Shown here: positions 50,571-59,591 of the stretch, one piece after another
Layout of the letters: every line of letters starts with the position of its first letter
Position numbering within the stretch: position 1 is the first letter of the stretch
Origin: Bin87 sp034423575
GTDB taxonomy: Bacteria > Chloroflexota > Dehalococcoidia > Lucifugimonadales > UBA3495
NCBI GenBank assembly: GCA_034423575.1
Contig: DAOUIF010000028.1
Span: 1-64,000 of the forward strand
Reading direction: 5' to 3'
DNA: 64,000 bases
The notes under the pieces: model-generated
What the model was told of the DNA's origin: nothing
The model's input: only the letters and a program-made list of their open reading frames with translations
The model's database searches: none
Made by a program: the position numbers and the translations under genes

Positions 50571-52019
50571 ATGTTGTCCGTCGTCATCAATCGCCGGTCA
50601 CTCCGCCCGTGGGTCAGGCGGTGGGCCGTGGTGTCGACGTGCGCCTTGTTCATCTGCCTCGGCATGTTTGGCCTCGCCGGCCCGAGCGGCAACCTTGGTG
50701 CCCAGGCCGACACCGTCCTCAATCTGCGCATCGAGAAGACCATCAGCCCGGTCAAGGTACGGGTGATCCAACGGGCCGTGAACCGCGCCGACGAGACTGG
50801 CGCCCAGTTGCTGATCATCGGCCTCGACACCCCGGGCGGCCTGTACGACAGCACTCGTGAGATCGTGGAGATCCTTCTCGGTTCACCCGTACCGGTGGCG
50901 GTATTCGTCTCGCCGCGCGGTGCGCAGGCCGGCTCCGCCGGAACGTTCATCACCGCCGCCGCCCACATCGCGGCCATGACGCCGGGTTCCAACATCGGCG
51001 CCGCCACTCCTGTTTCCGGATCCGGCGAAGAGATCAGCGAGACCCTGGCCGACAAGGTCACCAACGATGCCGCCGCTTTGATACGGTCCATCGCGGAGGA
51101 GCGGGGTCGCAACCCCGATGCCCTCGAAGAGACCGTGCGTTCCGCAGCGTCCTACAGCGCCAGCGAAGCGCTGGATGCGGAAATTATTGACCTGATCGCC
51201 GATGACATCCCCGCGTTGCTCGCAGACCTGGACGGCCGGACCGTGATCACAATCGCCGGTGAGCAAACGCTGCAACTGACCGGTGTTGAGGTCCGTGAAG
51301 TCAAGATGCAGTGGCGCGAACGTTTCGTGGATTTCATCTCCAATCCGAATATCGCTTTCCTGCTGCTGACCCTGGGCAGCCTCGGCCTCGTGCTGGAAAT
51401 GCTGACCCCGGGTGCCATCGGCCCCGGCGTCGCCGGGATCATCTGCCTGGGCCTGGGTTTTCTTGCTCTTGGCAACCTGCCTTTCAACTGGGCCGGCGTG
51501 GCATTCATCTTGCTGGCCATCGTTCTGGCCGCCCTCGAGATCTTCGTGTCCGGGTTCGGCGCTTTAGGAATCGGCGCGGCGGTGAGTCTCGTCGTCGGGG
51601 GTCTGCTGCTGTTTGGTGACTTTGGCGGCGGCCGAATCTCACCGCCCAGTTTCCCGACGATATCCGTGAACCGCTGGGTGTTGGTCGGTGTCGGCGGTGT
51701 TTTGTTGTCCGTGGCCGGCTACCTTGCCTACGAGGTGATCATGTCGCGCACTGGTCGCCGCGGTAGCGCCGGTCGCAACGTCGGGGGCGGCAGTGACGGT
51801 CGAAGTTCACCCGGTCATCTCGTCGGACAGACCGGCGTGGTCACCTCGCCGCTCCAACCTAGGGGCGTCGTCGCCCTGTCTGACGAGACCTGGTCCAGTG
51901 TCAGCAGCGACGGGCTCACCATCCCCGCCGGCCGCCGCGTTCGCGTGGTTGCCGTGAACGGCCTGCTGCTTACCGTCGAGGCCGAACGCGGGCCCGCTGC
52001 CGTGGAGGGCCAGGAATGA
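50571..52019 (+). CDS. nfeD: NfeD homolog, ClpP-class membrane serine protease
   Basis: A 482-residue NfeD protein. A signal/anchor helix (about 18-40) is followed by a ClpP-class protease domain: LLIIGLDTPGGLYDSTREIVE, then the nucleophile Ser in QAGSAGTF (near 125) and the general base Lys in ETLADKVTNDAAALI. About four membrane helices then lie in LLLTLGSLGLVLEM... to ...SVAGYLAYEVI, and an OB-fold NfeD domain follows at the C-terminus. NfeD family members cleave the C-terminal tail of stomatins in archaea. The slipin gene next door is the expected partner. Confidence 0.9.
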   Translation: MLSVVINRRSLRPWVRRWAVVSTCALFICLGMFGLAGPSGNLGAQADTVLNLRIEKTISPVKVRVIQRAVNRADETGAQLLIIGLDTPGGLYDSTREIVEILLGSPVPVAVFVSPRGAQAGSAGTFITAAAHIAAMTPGSNIGAATPVSGSGEEISETLADKVTNDAAALIRSIAEERGRNPDALEETVRSAASYSASEALDAEIIDLIADDIPALLADLDGRTVITIAGEQTLQLTGVEVREVKMQWRERFVDFISNPNIAFLLLTLGSLGLVLEMLTPGAIGPGVAGIICLGLGFLALGNLPFNWAGVAFILLAIVLAALEIFVSGFGALGIGAAVSLVVGGLLLFGDFGGGRISPPSFPTISVNRWVLVGVGGVLLSVAGYLAYEVIMSRTGRRGSAGRNVGGGSDGRSSPGHLVGQTGVVTSPLQPRGVVALSDETWSSVSSDGLTIPAGRRVRVVAVNGLLLTVEAERGPAAVEGQE

Positions 52020-52028
52020 TGCTAGAAT
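52020..52028 (+). promoter_or_regulatory. Extended -10 promoter of the slipin gene
   Basis: TGCTAGAAT is an extended -10 box directly after the nfeD stop, 47 bases before the slipin ATG. It would allow slipin expression apart from nfeD. Confidence 0.45.
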
Positions 52029-52074
52029 GCTTTTAATACCCCAGCACACGCCGATCCGATAAGGAGGCACCAAC

Positions 52075-52980
52075 ATGGCCGCAGGGATTGTCGTCGTCCA
52101 GCAATATCAGCGCATGGTCGTCCAACGGTTCGGTTCCTACATCGGGACTCGGGGACCGGGATTGCGTTTCCTCATCCCCATTCTCTACCACGGCACCAAG
52201 GTTGACCTTCGCGAACGGGTCACCCGGGTGCCCACCCAGAAGTACATCACCGCTGACAACGTCGTCGTGGACATGGACTTCGTGATCTACTACCGCGTGA
52301 TGGACGATCAGGTCGACCGCGCCGTGCTGGAGGTCCAGAACTTCGAGGCGGCCGTCATCAACCTCGCCTTTGCCACCCTGCGTTCAGTCATCGGCTCCCT
52401 CGACCTGGCTACCACCCTGTCCGAGCGCGAGCGCATCCGCGACGACGTGCAGATCCGCATGGACGAGGTCACCACCCGCTGGGGCGTCAAGGTGTCCCAG
52501 GTGGAGATCAACGAGGTTGACCCGCCTCCCGGCGTCAAGGCCGCCATGGAAAGGCAGAAGTCCGCCGACGCTATCCGTACCGCTGAGATCACCGAGTCCG
52601 AGGGCCAGCGTCAGGCCGCCATCAACCTCGCCGAGGGCGAACGACAGTCCGCCATCCTGCGTGCCCAGGGTCAGCGCGAGTCTGAGATCCTGCAGGCCGA
52701 AGGCGACCAGCAGGCCCAGGTCCTGCGCGCGGAGGGCTTCAGCTCCGCTTTGGAGCGCATCTTCAGCGTCGCCAGCACGGTGGACGCCCGCACCATGAGC
52801 TTGCAGTACTTCGACACCCTGAAGTCCCTGGGCGAGAGCCCTTCCACCAAGTTCATCTTTCCGATGGAATTCACGTCCATGCTGTCCCCCTTCCTGGGCA
52901 TGGGCGGCATGAACGACGGCGGCAACAACCGTCCCAACTCCGGCAACGGCACCGCGGGTGACAACGAAACCCGAAACTAA
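52075..52980 (+). CDS. Slipin/stomatin-like SPFH (band 7) protein
   Basis: A 301-residue SPFH-domain protein of the NfeD-associated slipin group. The SPFH region runs from about 6 to 180, with VDLRERVTRVPTQKYITADNVVVDMDFVIYYRV and SQVEINEVDPPPGVKAAMERQKSADA. A coiled-coil of four 11-residue repeats (EGQRQAAINLA, EGERQSAILRA, QGQRESEILQA, EGDQQAQVLRA) then mediates assembly. The usual N-terminal membrane hairpin is absent; the protein begins directly with the SPFH domain, so it may bind the membrane peripherally or through NfeD. AAGGAGG lies 11 bases before the ATG. Confidence 0.88.
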   Translation: MAAGIVVVQQYQRMVVQRFGSYIGTRGPGLRFLIPILYHGTKVDLRERVTRVPTQKYITADNVVVDMDFVIYYRVMDDQVDRAVLEVQNFEAAVINLAFATLRSVIGSLDLATTLSERERIRDDVQIRMDEVTTRWGVKVSQVEINEVDPPPGVKAAMERQKSADAIRTAEITESEGQRQAAINLAEGERQSAILRAQGQRESEILQAEGDQQAQVLRAEGFSSALERIFSVASTVDARTMSLQYFDTLKSLGESPSTKFIFPMEFTSMLSPFLGMGGMNDGGNNRPNSGNGTAGDNETRN

Positions 52981-53008
52981 TGACACCCGTCATCGACAGT
53001 CAAATCCA

Positions 53009-53035
53009 AAGGGGCAACCACGGCGGTTGCCCCTT
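53009..53035 (+). terminator. Terminator hairpin after the slipin gene
   Basis: An 11-bp stem AAGGGGCAACC/GGTTGCCCCTT with a 5-base loop, 28 bases after the slipin stop. Only a few T residues follow. Confidence 0.65.
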
Positions 53036-53067
53036 CGTATGGTCTTTAGAATCGGAAAGGTGGCAAC

Positions 53068-54105
53068 GTGCAACTTGCTGACACAGATATCTGGGTTGTT
53101 CGGGCCGGCAGAAACGGGGTTTATTCAGACCACTTCTTGGACGCGGGCATTGTCGCCATTGGTTGGGGGGAAGTGGGCACGATCGATCGCTTCGATTCTG
53201 ACGATGCCATCCGCATTCGGCTTGATGCCGCATTCCCAGATACCAAGGTTGGCGCACGTCCGGTGATCGTCGGGATGCTCAAGCGGTTCGTTCGTGAGAT
53301 TCAGATAGGCGATCCCGTAGCAACTTATGACCCCGCACAGCGCTTGTACCATTTGGGAAGCGTCCAGTCGGATGCGGAACTCATGACCCGAAAAACCCAC
53401 GACCAAGAGGCACGCATCGAATTTGTCCGAAAGGTGCAGTGGTTGAGCCAAGTTCCACGGGACTCACTTACCGTTGCAACCAGGAACTCTTTGGGTTCGT
53501 TGACAACAATATTTCGAATTTCCGAAGAAGGCAGTCAGGAAATTCGCCGACTCTCGTTATCGCGCCTCGGGACCGCTCCCGACGAGTCTGACGATCAAGT
53601 GGCAGCGCCAGACGATACTGATCTAGTCGATATCTTTCAGGAGTACGTCGAAAAATCCGGTGAATTCGTTGAGGACCAAATTTCCAAACTAGATTGGCAG
53701 GAAATGCAGGAACTCATTGCCGGCATTTTGCGTGCTATGGGATATCGTACCCGCGTTTCTCCCGTTGGATCAGACAGGGGAGTGGACGTGTTCGCTTCGC
53801 CTGACGGCTTGGGTCTCGCCGAACCTCGTATCTTCGTCGAGGTAAAGCACCGCTCCGGCGCCATTGGTTCCGGTGATGTCCGTTCGTTCTTGGGAGGGCG
53901 CCACAGCGGCGATCGCTGCCTTTACGTTAGCACTGGCGGATTTTCTCGCGAGGCCCGATACGAGGCCGAGAGGTCACAGATCCCGTTGACCCTCATCGAC
54001 ATGCCCGCTTTGCGAACCTTGCTCATCGACCACTATGAGTCGTTGGATACAGAGACTCGCTCCTTGGTTCCTCTCCGCAAAATTTATTGGCCCATCCCGG
54101 ATTGA
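53068..54105 (+). CDS. Mrr-type restriction endonuclease
   Basis: A 345-residue protein in two parts. The N-terminal domain (about 1-110; IWVVRAGRNGVYSDHFLDAGIVAIGWGEVG) is a type found in front of Mrr nucleases, possibly PUA/EVE-like for modified-base recognition. The C-terminal part is the Mrr catalytic fold: MGYRTRVSPVGSDRGVDVFAS...IFVEVKHRSGAIGSGDVRSFLGG, that is the D...ExK core. Mrr enzymes cut methylated foreign DNA. The GTG start is preceded by GGAAAGG. The more AT-rich composition and lack of a methylase suggest a mobile type IV defence gene. Confidence 0.8.
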   Translation: MQLADTDIWVVRAGRNGVYSDHFLDAGIVAIGWGEVGTIDRFDSDDAIRIRLDAAFPDTKVGARPVIVGMLKRFVREIQIGDPVATYDPAQRLYHLGSVQSDAELMTRKTHDQEARIEFVRKVQWLSQVPRDSLTVATRNSLGSLTTIFRISEEGSQEIRRLSLSRLGTAPDESDDQVAAPDDTDLVDIFQEYVEKSGEFVEDQISKLDWQEMQELIAGILRAMGYRTRVSPVGSDRGVDVFASPDGLGLAEPRIFVEVKHRSGAIGSGDVRSFLGGRHSGDRCLYVSTGGFSREARYEAERSQIPLTLIDMPALRTLLIDHYESLDTETRSLVPLRKIYWPIPD

Positions 54106-54150
54106 AGGCACGCTAGGTGCAGCGACTGGCAGCGTATCAGTTTCGGCGAT

Positions 54151-55110
54151 TTAGCCAGCAAATCCGTCCAACCAATTCGGGTTTCTTAGCATCCCCATCG
54201 CTGCCCCATACGGCTCAGCAACTTTCCCATCAATCTGCCGCAGCAGCTCACCCAACTCCGGGTCGTCTTCCAACCGCTCCGTGATACGCCGGTACAGTTC
54301 CTCCTGCACGGTTTCCAGAAATTCCGTCCGCCTGCGCGCGGCACGCCGCTCTTCCAGCCCGCCCGTGTCGGTCATAAAATCCCGGTGCGCGGTCACACTC
54401 TCCCACAGTTCGCCGATCCCCACGTTTGCGTAGGCTTGCGTCAGCAGTACCGGTGGGTTCCAGCCGTCGCCCAGGTCCGACAGCTGCAGCATCGCTGTCA
54501 CCGCTGCCGATAGCTGGTTGGCCCCGTCCCGGTCCGCCTTGTTGATGACATAAAGGTCCGCAATCTCCATGACCCCGGCCTTGAGAGTCTGTATCGAGTC
54601 CCCCGACTCCGGCGTCATCGTCACTACCACGGTGTCCGCCACCCCCATGATGCCCAATTCCGTCTGGCCCACGCCCACCGTTTCCACCAGCGTCACGTCC
54701 TTACCCGCTGCGTCCAGGGCACGCACCATGCTCTTCACGATGCGCGGCAGTCCACCGGATTGGCCTCGTGTCGCCACGCTACGGATGAACACTCCGTCAT
54801 CCAGGTAGTGCCGCTGCATCCGGATGCGGTCGCCCAGCAATGCCCCACCAGTGAACGGGCTGGTCGGATCTACCGCAAGAATGCCAACCGTTTTGCCCTG
54901 ACCTCTCAGGTGTTCGGCCAGCCGATCCACCAGCGTGCTTTTGCCCACACCCGGCGGCCCGGTGATCCCCACGGCGTATCCGGAGCCGGTATGCGGGTCC
55001 AGCCGAGCCATCGCATCGGCGGCCGCGGGATCGCCGCGTTCCAGCAGCGTCAACACCCGCGAAAGAGCGCGCAATTCACCTTTGAGCACCCGCTCGGCTA
55101 GTTCGCTCAT
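54151..55110 (-). CDS. meaB: Methylmalonyl-CoA mutase-associated GTPase MeaB
   Basis: A 319-residue G3E-family GTPase that protects and reloads B12-dependent methylmalonyl-CoA mutase. Walker A GPPGVGKST (near 51-59), DPTSPFTGGALLGDRIRM (near 82-99), the switch region TVGVGQTELGI and NKADRDGANQL (near 189-199) are present. The dimerisation helices at the C-terminus (EEERRAARRRTEFLETVQEEL) complete the family. No mutase gene is beside it. Cobalamin dependence links it in function to the cobalt/B12 cluster at 27.7-36.5 kb. Confidence 0.9.
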   Translation of the reverse strand: MSELAERVLKGELRALSRVLTLLERGDPAAADAMARLDPHTGSGYAVGITGPPGVGKSTLVDRLAEHLRGQGKTVGILAVDPTSPFTGGALLGDRIRMQRHYLDDGVFIRSVATRGQSGGLPRIVKSMVRALDAAGKDVTLVETVGVGQTELGIMGVADTVVVTMTPESGDSIQTLKAGVMEIADLYVINKADRDGANQLSAAVTAMLQLSDLGDGWNPPVLLTQAYANVGIGELWESVTAHRDFMTDTGGLEERRAARRRTEFLETVQEELYRRITERLEDDPELGELLRQIDGKVAEPYGAAMGMLRNPNWLDGFAG

Positions 55111-55282
55111 CCCTGGACCACGCGACGAAAATCGTAATAGTGGTAACGAAACACGGCGGCCAATTTAGCATCGGCCCGTTCTCGGGTCAAGGATGGCAGC
55201 ATCCTTCACCCTTAACAACTGGTGCCCCACGGGTTATCATCTTGGCGCTCATATACCGACGCTTGAACCCGAGGTGACCTCC

Positions 55283-56158
55283 ATGACTACCCGCACCGAT
55301 ACCCTCAACGGCCGCGTCGCCATCGTGACCGGCGCTGCCAGCCCCATCGGCATGGGCCGCTCCATCACCACCGGCCTGGTTCGCGCCGGCGCCCGTGTCG
55401 CCATGCTCGACATCAATCAGGATTGGCTCGACCAGTCCGCCAACGACCTGCGAGAAATCGGCGGCGACGAGTGCGTGCTGCCCATCATCGCCGACGTCAC
55501 CGACCCCGAGTCCGTCCAGAGCGCCGTGCAGCGCACCATCAACGAGATGGGCGGCGTCCACATCCTCGTCAATAACGCCGGTATCAATCCGCGCACCGCC
55601 GGCTTTGGCGGCAGCGCTTCCGGCAGCCGCACCGGTTTCTTCGATATCGTTCCCGACGCCTGGCTGAAGGTCATTTCAGTGAACCTCAGCGGCCCCTTCC
55701 TCATGGCCAATGCCGTCGCCGGCCACATGATGGAACAGGGCTTTGGTCGCATCATCGGCGTCACCACCAGCATGGACACCATGTGGCGCAAAGGCGGCGC
55801 ACCCTACGGGCCTTCCAAGGCGGGACACGAGGCCCTGGTCGCCATCATGGCCCAGGATCTCGAGGGCACCGGCGTCACCGCCAATGTGCTGACTCCCGGG
55901 GGCGCCACCGCCACCAACATGGTCCTGCCCCCCGAGGGCGCGTCTGCCGAAGCGCTCATCCAGCCCGAGGTCATGCAGGCGCCGGTGGTCTGGATCGCGT
56001 CCGACGATGCCAGCGACTGGAACGGCCGCCGCATCATCGCCTACTACTGGGATGAATCCCTACCGCTGGAAGCGCGCCTTGAAAAGTGTGGCGCGCCCGC
56101 CGCCTGGCCGCAGCTGGGCCTCCAGGCCGTGCACCCCGACTGGTTTGGCCGCGGATAG
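55283..56158 (+). CDS. SDR family oxidoreductase with long C-terminal part
   Basis: A 291-residue SDR. The nucleotide motif TGAASPIGMG near 16-25 is a variant with extra residues, NNAG is near 98-101, and the catalytic Tyr-Lys pair is PYGPSK near 175-180. The C-terminus is 30-40 residues longer than average with a Trp-rich end (WDESLPLEARLEKCGAPAAWPQLGLQ). The ATG at 55283 follows GAGGTGA. Substrate unknown. It ends next to a dispersed hairpin repeat. Confidence 0.82.
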   Translation: MTTRTDTLNGRVAIVTGAASPIGMGRSITTGLVRAGARVAMLDINQDWLDQSANDLREIGGDECVLPIIADVTDPESVQSAVQRTINEMGGVHILVNNAGINPRTAGFGGSASGSRTGFFDIVPDAWLKVISVNLSGPFLMANAVAGHMMEQGFGRIIGVTTSMDTMWRKGGAPYGPSKAGHEALVAIMAQDLEGTGVTANVLTPGGATATNMVLPPEGASAEALIQPEVMQAPVVWIASDDASDWNGRRIIAYYWDESLPLEARLEKCGAPAAWPQLGLQAVHPDWFGRG

Positions 56159-56172
56159 CGACAAACCCCGGC

Positions 56173-56192
56173 GTTCCCGCGAAAGCGGGAAC
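56173..56192 (+). repeat. Dispersed hairpin repeat, copy 2
   Basis: GTTCCCGC, GAAA loop, GCGGGAAC, then CCAC. It is the same design as copies at 36573 and 59592 and lies in the gap between an SDR gene and the convergent HEPN-like gene. Confidence 0.75.
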
Positions 56193-56266
56193 CCACAGTC
56201 CGTTGCAAAAAACCGTGGGGCGGGTCCAAACCCGCCCAGTCTTTGCGTCGCCGAGTAATCGGCCGT

Positions 56267-56653
56267 TTATCTGTTGGAAAGAGCCGCGGCGTCGGCAATG
56301 TAAGCGTCGGTCTCTCGGATACGACGCTCGACGTCCGGGCCGCAAATCCCGCTGCAGAAGCAGGTGCCGTGAAGGTAGCTGATCCTGGTGAAGTAACGCC
56401 CGACCAGCGTTTCGTAAGCGTCGAACCGTCGAGCGAGGGCCAACAGGGCCTCAGTGGTGTCGTGAGTGCTGGGAGGTTCCTCTCCGGTGCGGGACAACGC
56501 TAGGACATCGGTGGCGCGTTTGGCGGCGCACCAAGCCTTCTCAGCGGCGTCGCGGACGTCGCCGTCTTCCAGCCGTTCAATAGCCTGCTCATACATCTGC
56601 TGGGCGTCAGCAAAAATTTCGTCAACCCGGTCCTGGATTGAAGCAGTAGTCAT
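56267..56653 (-). CDS. HEPN/PaREP1-like small protein
   Basis: A 128-residue helical protein. The segment ERLEDGDVRDAAEKAWCAAKRATDVLALSRTGEEPPST has the E-K-A-W-x-A-x-K-R-A-T pattern common in PaREP1/HEPN-type proteins. Four Cys near the end (FCSGIC, plus two outside) could bind metal. No minimal nucleotidyltransferase partner is adjacent. Function unknown. Confidence 0.55.
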   Translation of the reverse strand: MTTASIQDRVDEIFADAQQMYEQAIERLEDGDVRDAAEKAWCAAKRATDVLALSRTGEEPPSTHDTTEALLALARRFDAYETLVGRYFTRISYLHGTCFCSGICGPDVERRIRETDAYIADAAALSNR

Positions 56654-56672
56654 AATTCTTGGTTGCCGCGGA

Positions 56673-58883
56673 CTAATGCCGGAATCCCGTATCGAAGCCC
56701 CGCGCGTTGGGGTTTATCAGCAGGTCGGGACGGCCACCCCACCGCTTGAGGAACCGACCGAAGTTCTTGCGGCTCAGTTCGTCCCGCTGGTTCTCCTCCA
56801 ACTCCTCCCACTGGCGGTGCTCGTGACGCACCAGCGGCAGGCTGCTGTCGCACACCACCCTGTAGCCGGCGTTTTTGAACTGGAAGCAGTAGTCGATGTC
56901 CAGGTTGCGGTAGAACCGGAAAGACTCGTGCATCAAACCCACGCCGGGCAGGTCGCCCCTGCGAAACGCCATGCAGTACGCCTGCATAGCGTCAGCGTCA
57001 CCGCGGTCTACTTCCTCGTGAAAGTGCTGCATGTCATCCGTCGTAAGACCATACGGCCCGAACACCCCGATGCTGTGGTCCGCAAGGTGTTCCGCCACCG
57101 GGGACAGGATATCCCCGACAACTTCGGTAGAGGCGTCCAGCAGTACGATGTACCGCCCGCGCGCCTGTTTCAACCCGATGTTCTTGCCGGCGGCGTCGCC
57201 CACCACGTGGTCGCAGTGGATGACGCGTACGTTCGCGTGTTCTCCTTGCGCCTCCTCCAGGTATTCCGCGGTCCCGTCCGTGGACCCGTTGTCAACCACG
57301 ATGACTTCCACCGATGCGCCGCCAGTGTGTCGCAGCACCGCCTGAACGCAACGCCGAACGTCGTCCACGTAGTCGTAGGCGTTCACCAGGAACGTGTAAT
57401 CGTAGAGGTCAGGTTCGTCCAGTACCGACGGCACTTCCCGTGAAGCGGACACCGAGGGCCACCGCGCCGCCTGTAGTTCCAAAGGCGTCTGCGGCCGTAC
57501 CCGCGTCGCGACACCGGTATCCTCGACCACCATGCCGCCTTCCACCATCTGCGAACGCAGCGCGTCGGCGTCACGGTATGATGCTTGCTGCCGCAGGGCG
57601 TCGCGTCGCTCGATGAACTCGCTGTTCCGCGTGCCGATCTCGTATCGCTGCGGAACCTGTTCCAGGTCCAAACCGAATACCCGGTCAAAGTCCAGGATCA
57701 GTTCCAGCTTGTCCGCCGCGGGCAGTTCCGACCGCGCCATCGCCCACGTGATCGCCAGCGCGGTGGGCAGGTCGAGATCGTTGTGCACGGCGTCCCAGAA
57801 TTTGCCGCTCCACTCCTGGGCCTCGGCGCTCAGGGCATGGTGACTCGAGCCGTTGCCCGACATATTGCGCCACACCCAGATGCGGTTGCGCAGTCCGGTC
57901 AGCGCCTTCTCCGCCGCCCGCAGCGAGGTGAAGGTGAAGTTCATCCGGTGTCGGTACCGCACCGTCATGCACAGGTAACGGAAAGCCAGCGGGTCAAACC
58001 CTCGCGTCGATAGGTCCTCGATCAGGAACACGTTCCCAGCGGACTTCGCCATCTTGGCTCCGTCCGCCAGCAGGTGTTGCCCGTGCACCCAGTAGTTGAC
58101 GTGCCGCTCCCCGAATGCCCCCTCGCTCTGGGCGATTTCGTCCTCGTGGTGCGGGAATACGTTGTCCACGCCGCCCGTGTGGATGTCGAACTTTTCGCCC
58201 AGGTACTTGTGCGCCATGGCGGAACATTCGATGTGCCAGCCAGGGAAACCTTCGCCCCACGGGCTGTCCCACTTCACGTCGCGGCCCGGCTCCGCTGCCT
58301 TCCAGAGGGTGAAGTCCCTGGGGTCGCGCTTCAGCGGGTCCGCTTCGGCGCGCACACCTTCCAGCAGGTCGCCACCGAAGTTGCGCGACAGCTTTCCGTA
58401 TTCGGGATAGCTGTTCACGTCAAAGTAGATGTTGCCGCCGGCTTCGTACGCGGCGCCGTTGTCCATCAGCGTGCCCACCATCTCCAGCATTTCGGGGATG
58501 TGGTGCGACGCCCAGGGAAACACATGCGCTGGGAGTATGTTGATCCTTTCCTCGTCCTGCCAGAACACATCGGCATAGAACTCGCCGATCTCCTGGAGGG
58601 ACTTGCCCTCGGCCAGCGCGGCCATGATCATCTTGTCGCCGCCGGCTTCGGCCAGTTCCTGGCGCATGTGTCCCACGTCGGTGATGTTCTTGATGTGGTA
58701 GACCTCGTTGCCGTCGGCCACCAGTATCCGGCGAATCCAGTCCGCCATCAGGTACGTGCGCAAGTTGCCGATGTGCGCGTACCGGTAGACCGTGGGCCCG
58801 CAGGTGTACATCGACACCATGCCAGGCGTCATCGGCCGGATTTCCTCGACGTTTTTCGTCAGGGTGTTGTAGATGCGCAGCAT
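56673..58883 (-). CDS. cysS: Cysteinyl-tRNA synthetase fused to a family-2 glycosyltransferase
   Basis: A 736-residue two-part protein. Residues 1 to about 470 form a full CysRS: TCGPTVYRYAHIGNLR (HIGH-type HIGN), zinc site around GWHIECSAM and GGVDNVFPHHEDE, KMAKSAGN (KMSKS), and the C-terminal helical end RRDALRQQASYRDADALRSQMVEGGMVVEDT. From about 510, a GT2 glycosyltransferase begins: TFLVNAYDYVDDVRRCVQAVLRHTGG, VIVVDNGSTDGTAEYLEEA, then a D-A-S motif (VLLDAST) and a domain end at FLKRWGGRPDLLINP. One reading frame runs through, with GGAGG before the ATG at 58883. The two activities are unrelated, so a gene fusion or moonlighting is likely. Confidence 0.9.
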   Translation of the reverse strand: MLRIYNTLTKNVEEIRPMTPGMVSMYTCGPTVYRYAHIGNLRTYLMADWIRRILVADGNEVYHIKNITDVGHMRQELAEAGGDKMIMAALAEGKSLQEIGEFYADVFWQDEERINILPAHVFPWASHHIPEMLEMVGTLMDNGAAYEAGGNIYFDVNSYPEYGKLSRNFGGDLLEGVRAEADPLKRDPRDFTLWKAAEPGRDVKWDSPWGEGFPGWHIECSAMAHKYLGEKFDIHTGGVDNVFPHHEDEIAQSEGAFGERHVNYWVHGQHLLADGAKMAKSAGNVFLIEDLSTRGFDPLAFRYLCMTVRYRHRMNFTFTSLRAAEKALTGLRNRIWVWRNMSGNGSSHHALSAEAQEWSGKFWDAVHNDLDLPTALAITWAMARSELPAADKLELILDFDRVFGLDLEQVPQRYEIGTRNSEFIERRDALRQQASYRDADALRSQMVEGGMVVEDTGVATRVRPQTPLELQAARWPSVSASREVPSVLDEPDLYDYTFLVNAYDYVDDVRRCVQAVLRHTGGASVEVIVVDNGSTDGTAEYLEEAQGEHANVRVIHCDHVVGDAAGKNIGLKQARGRYIVLLDASTEVVGDILSPVAEHLADHSIGVFGPYGLTTDDMQHFHEEVDRGDADAMQAYCMAFRRGDLPGVGLMHESFRFYRNLDIDYCFQFKNAGYRVVCDSSLPLVRHEHRQWEELEENQRDELSRKNFGRFLKRWGGRPDLLINPNARGFDTGFRH

Positions 58884-58976
58884 ACCTCTACCTCCGGCGG
58901 GAGCAATTGGCCCAAGTTTAGCACGCACCTCCCCCGGTTTGCACTCGCGTCATCGGTGCGCACTGTGCCGCTTTCC

Positions 58977-59507
58977 CTACAGACCCCGCTTGCGCCTCCG
59001 TTCCCGAGAACGCGACAGTACAGCAGCGCTGCCGATCACAGCTAGACCAATGCACCATCCCACTACCTGGCGTTGGGACGCCTTCCCATCAAGCGGGTTT
59101 CCCCTCGCCATCGGCGCCAACGGTTCCATGTGCGAATGCGTGGGGGCATCCAGCAGCACGTGCCCCCACGCCCCTCCAAACGCCGATATCGCCGCCGTCA
59201 AGGGTGAGAGTCGCGGCTCCATGTGCAACGCGCTACCCGGCGTCGCCCTCGTGGCCCGGTTCCACAACCTCATGCCAAGCCCCAGGGACGGACGCAACAG
59301 CAGCAGTGTGAGCGATGCTACCGCCGTCGCCCCCGCGAACGTGTGAGTAATCTTATGGAACGACCAATCTCCGCGGAGGATGTATCCGGCCAATACTTCG
59401 CTGTCTATCGCCACCTGCATAAAGCCGTATAGCGGAACGCTGAAGAGCCGACCCAGAGCGGCCTTTGCGGCCAGCCCCGGCCCCATGTGAAACGGTGTAA
59501 ACGGCAT
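58977..59507 (-). CDS. YdjM-like membrane hydrolase-family protein
   Basis: A 176-residue membrane protein. MPFTPFHMGPGLAAKAALG, QVAIDSE, HKITHTFAGAT and GHVLLDAPTHSHMEPL carry a spread of His and Asp like the YdjM family of membrane metal-dependent hydrolases. Three or four hydrophobic helices are visible. A basic C-terminal tail (RSRERRRKRGL) is cytoplasmic. Substrate unknown; the catalytic role itself is family inference. Confidence 0.6.
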   Translation of the reverse strand: MPFTPFHMGPGLAAKAALGRLFSVPLYGFMQVAIDSEVLAGYILRGDWSFHKITHTFAGATAVASLTLLLLRPSLGLGMRLWNRATRATPGSALHMEPRLSPLTAAISAFGGAWGHVLLDAPTHSHMEPLAPMARGNPLDGKASQRQVVGWCIGLAVIGSAAVLSRSRERRRKRGL

Positions 59508-59591
59508 TCGGGTGGTTCCTGTATGTCAAATGCGGCAGGTGACCAGAGGCTTTCCAAAGTCCCGGATAGTTGCTTTTCACCGCGAACCGCC

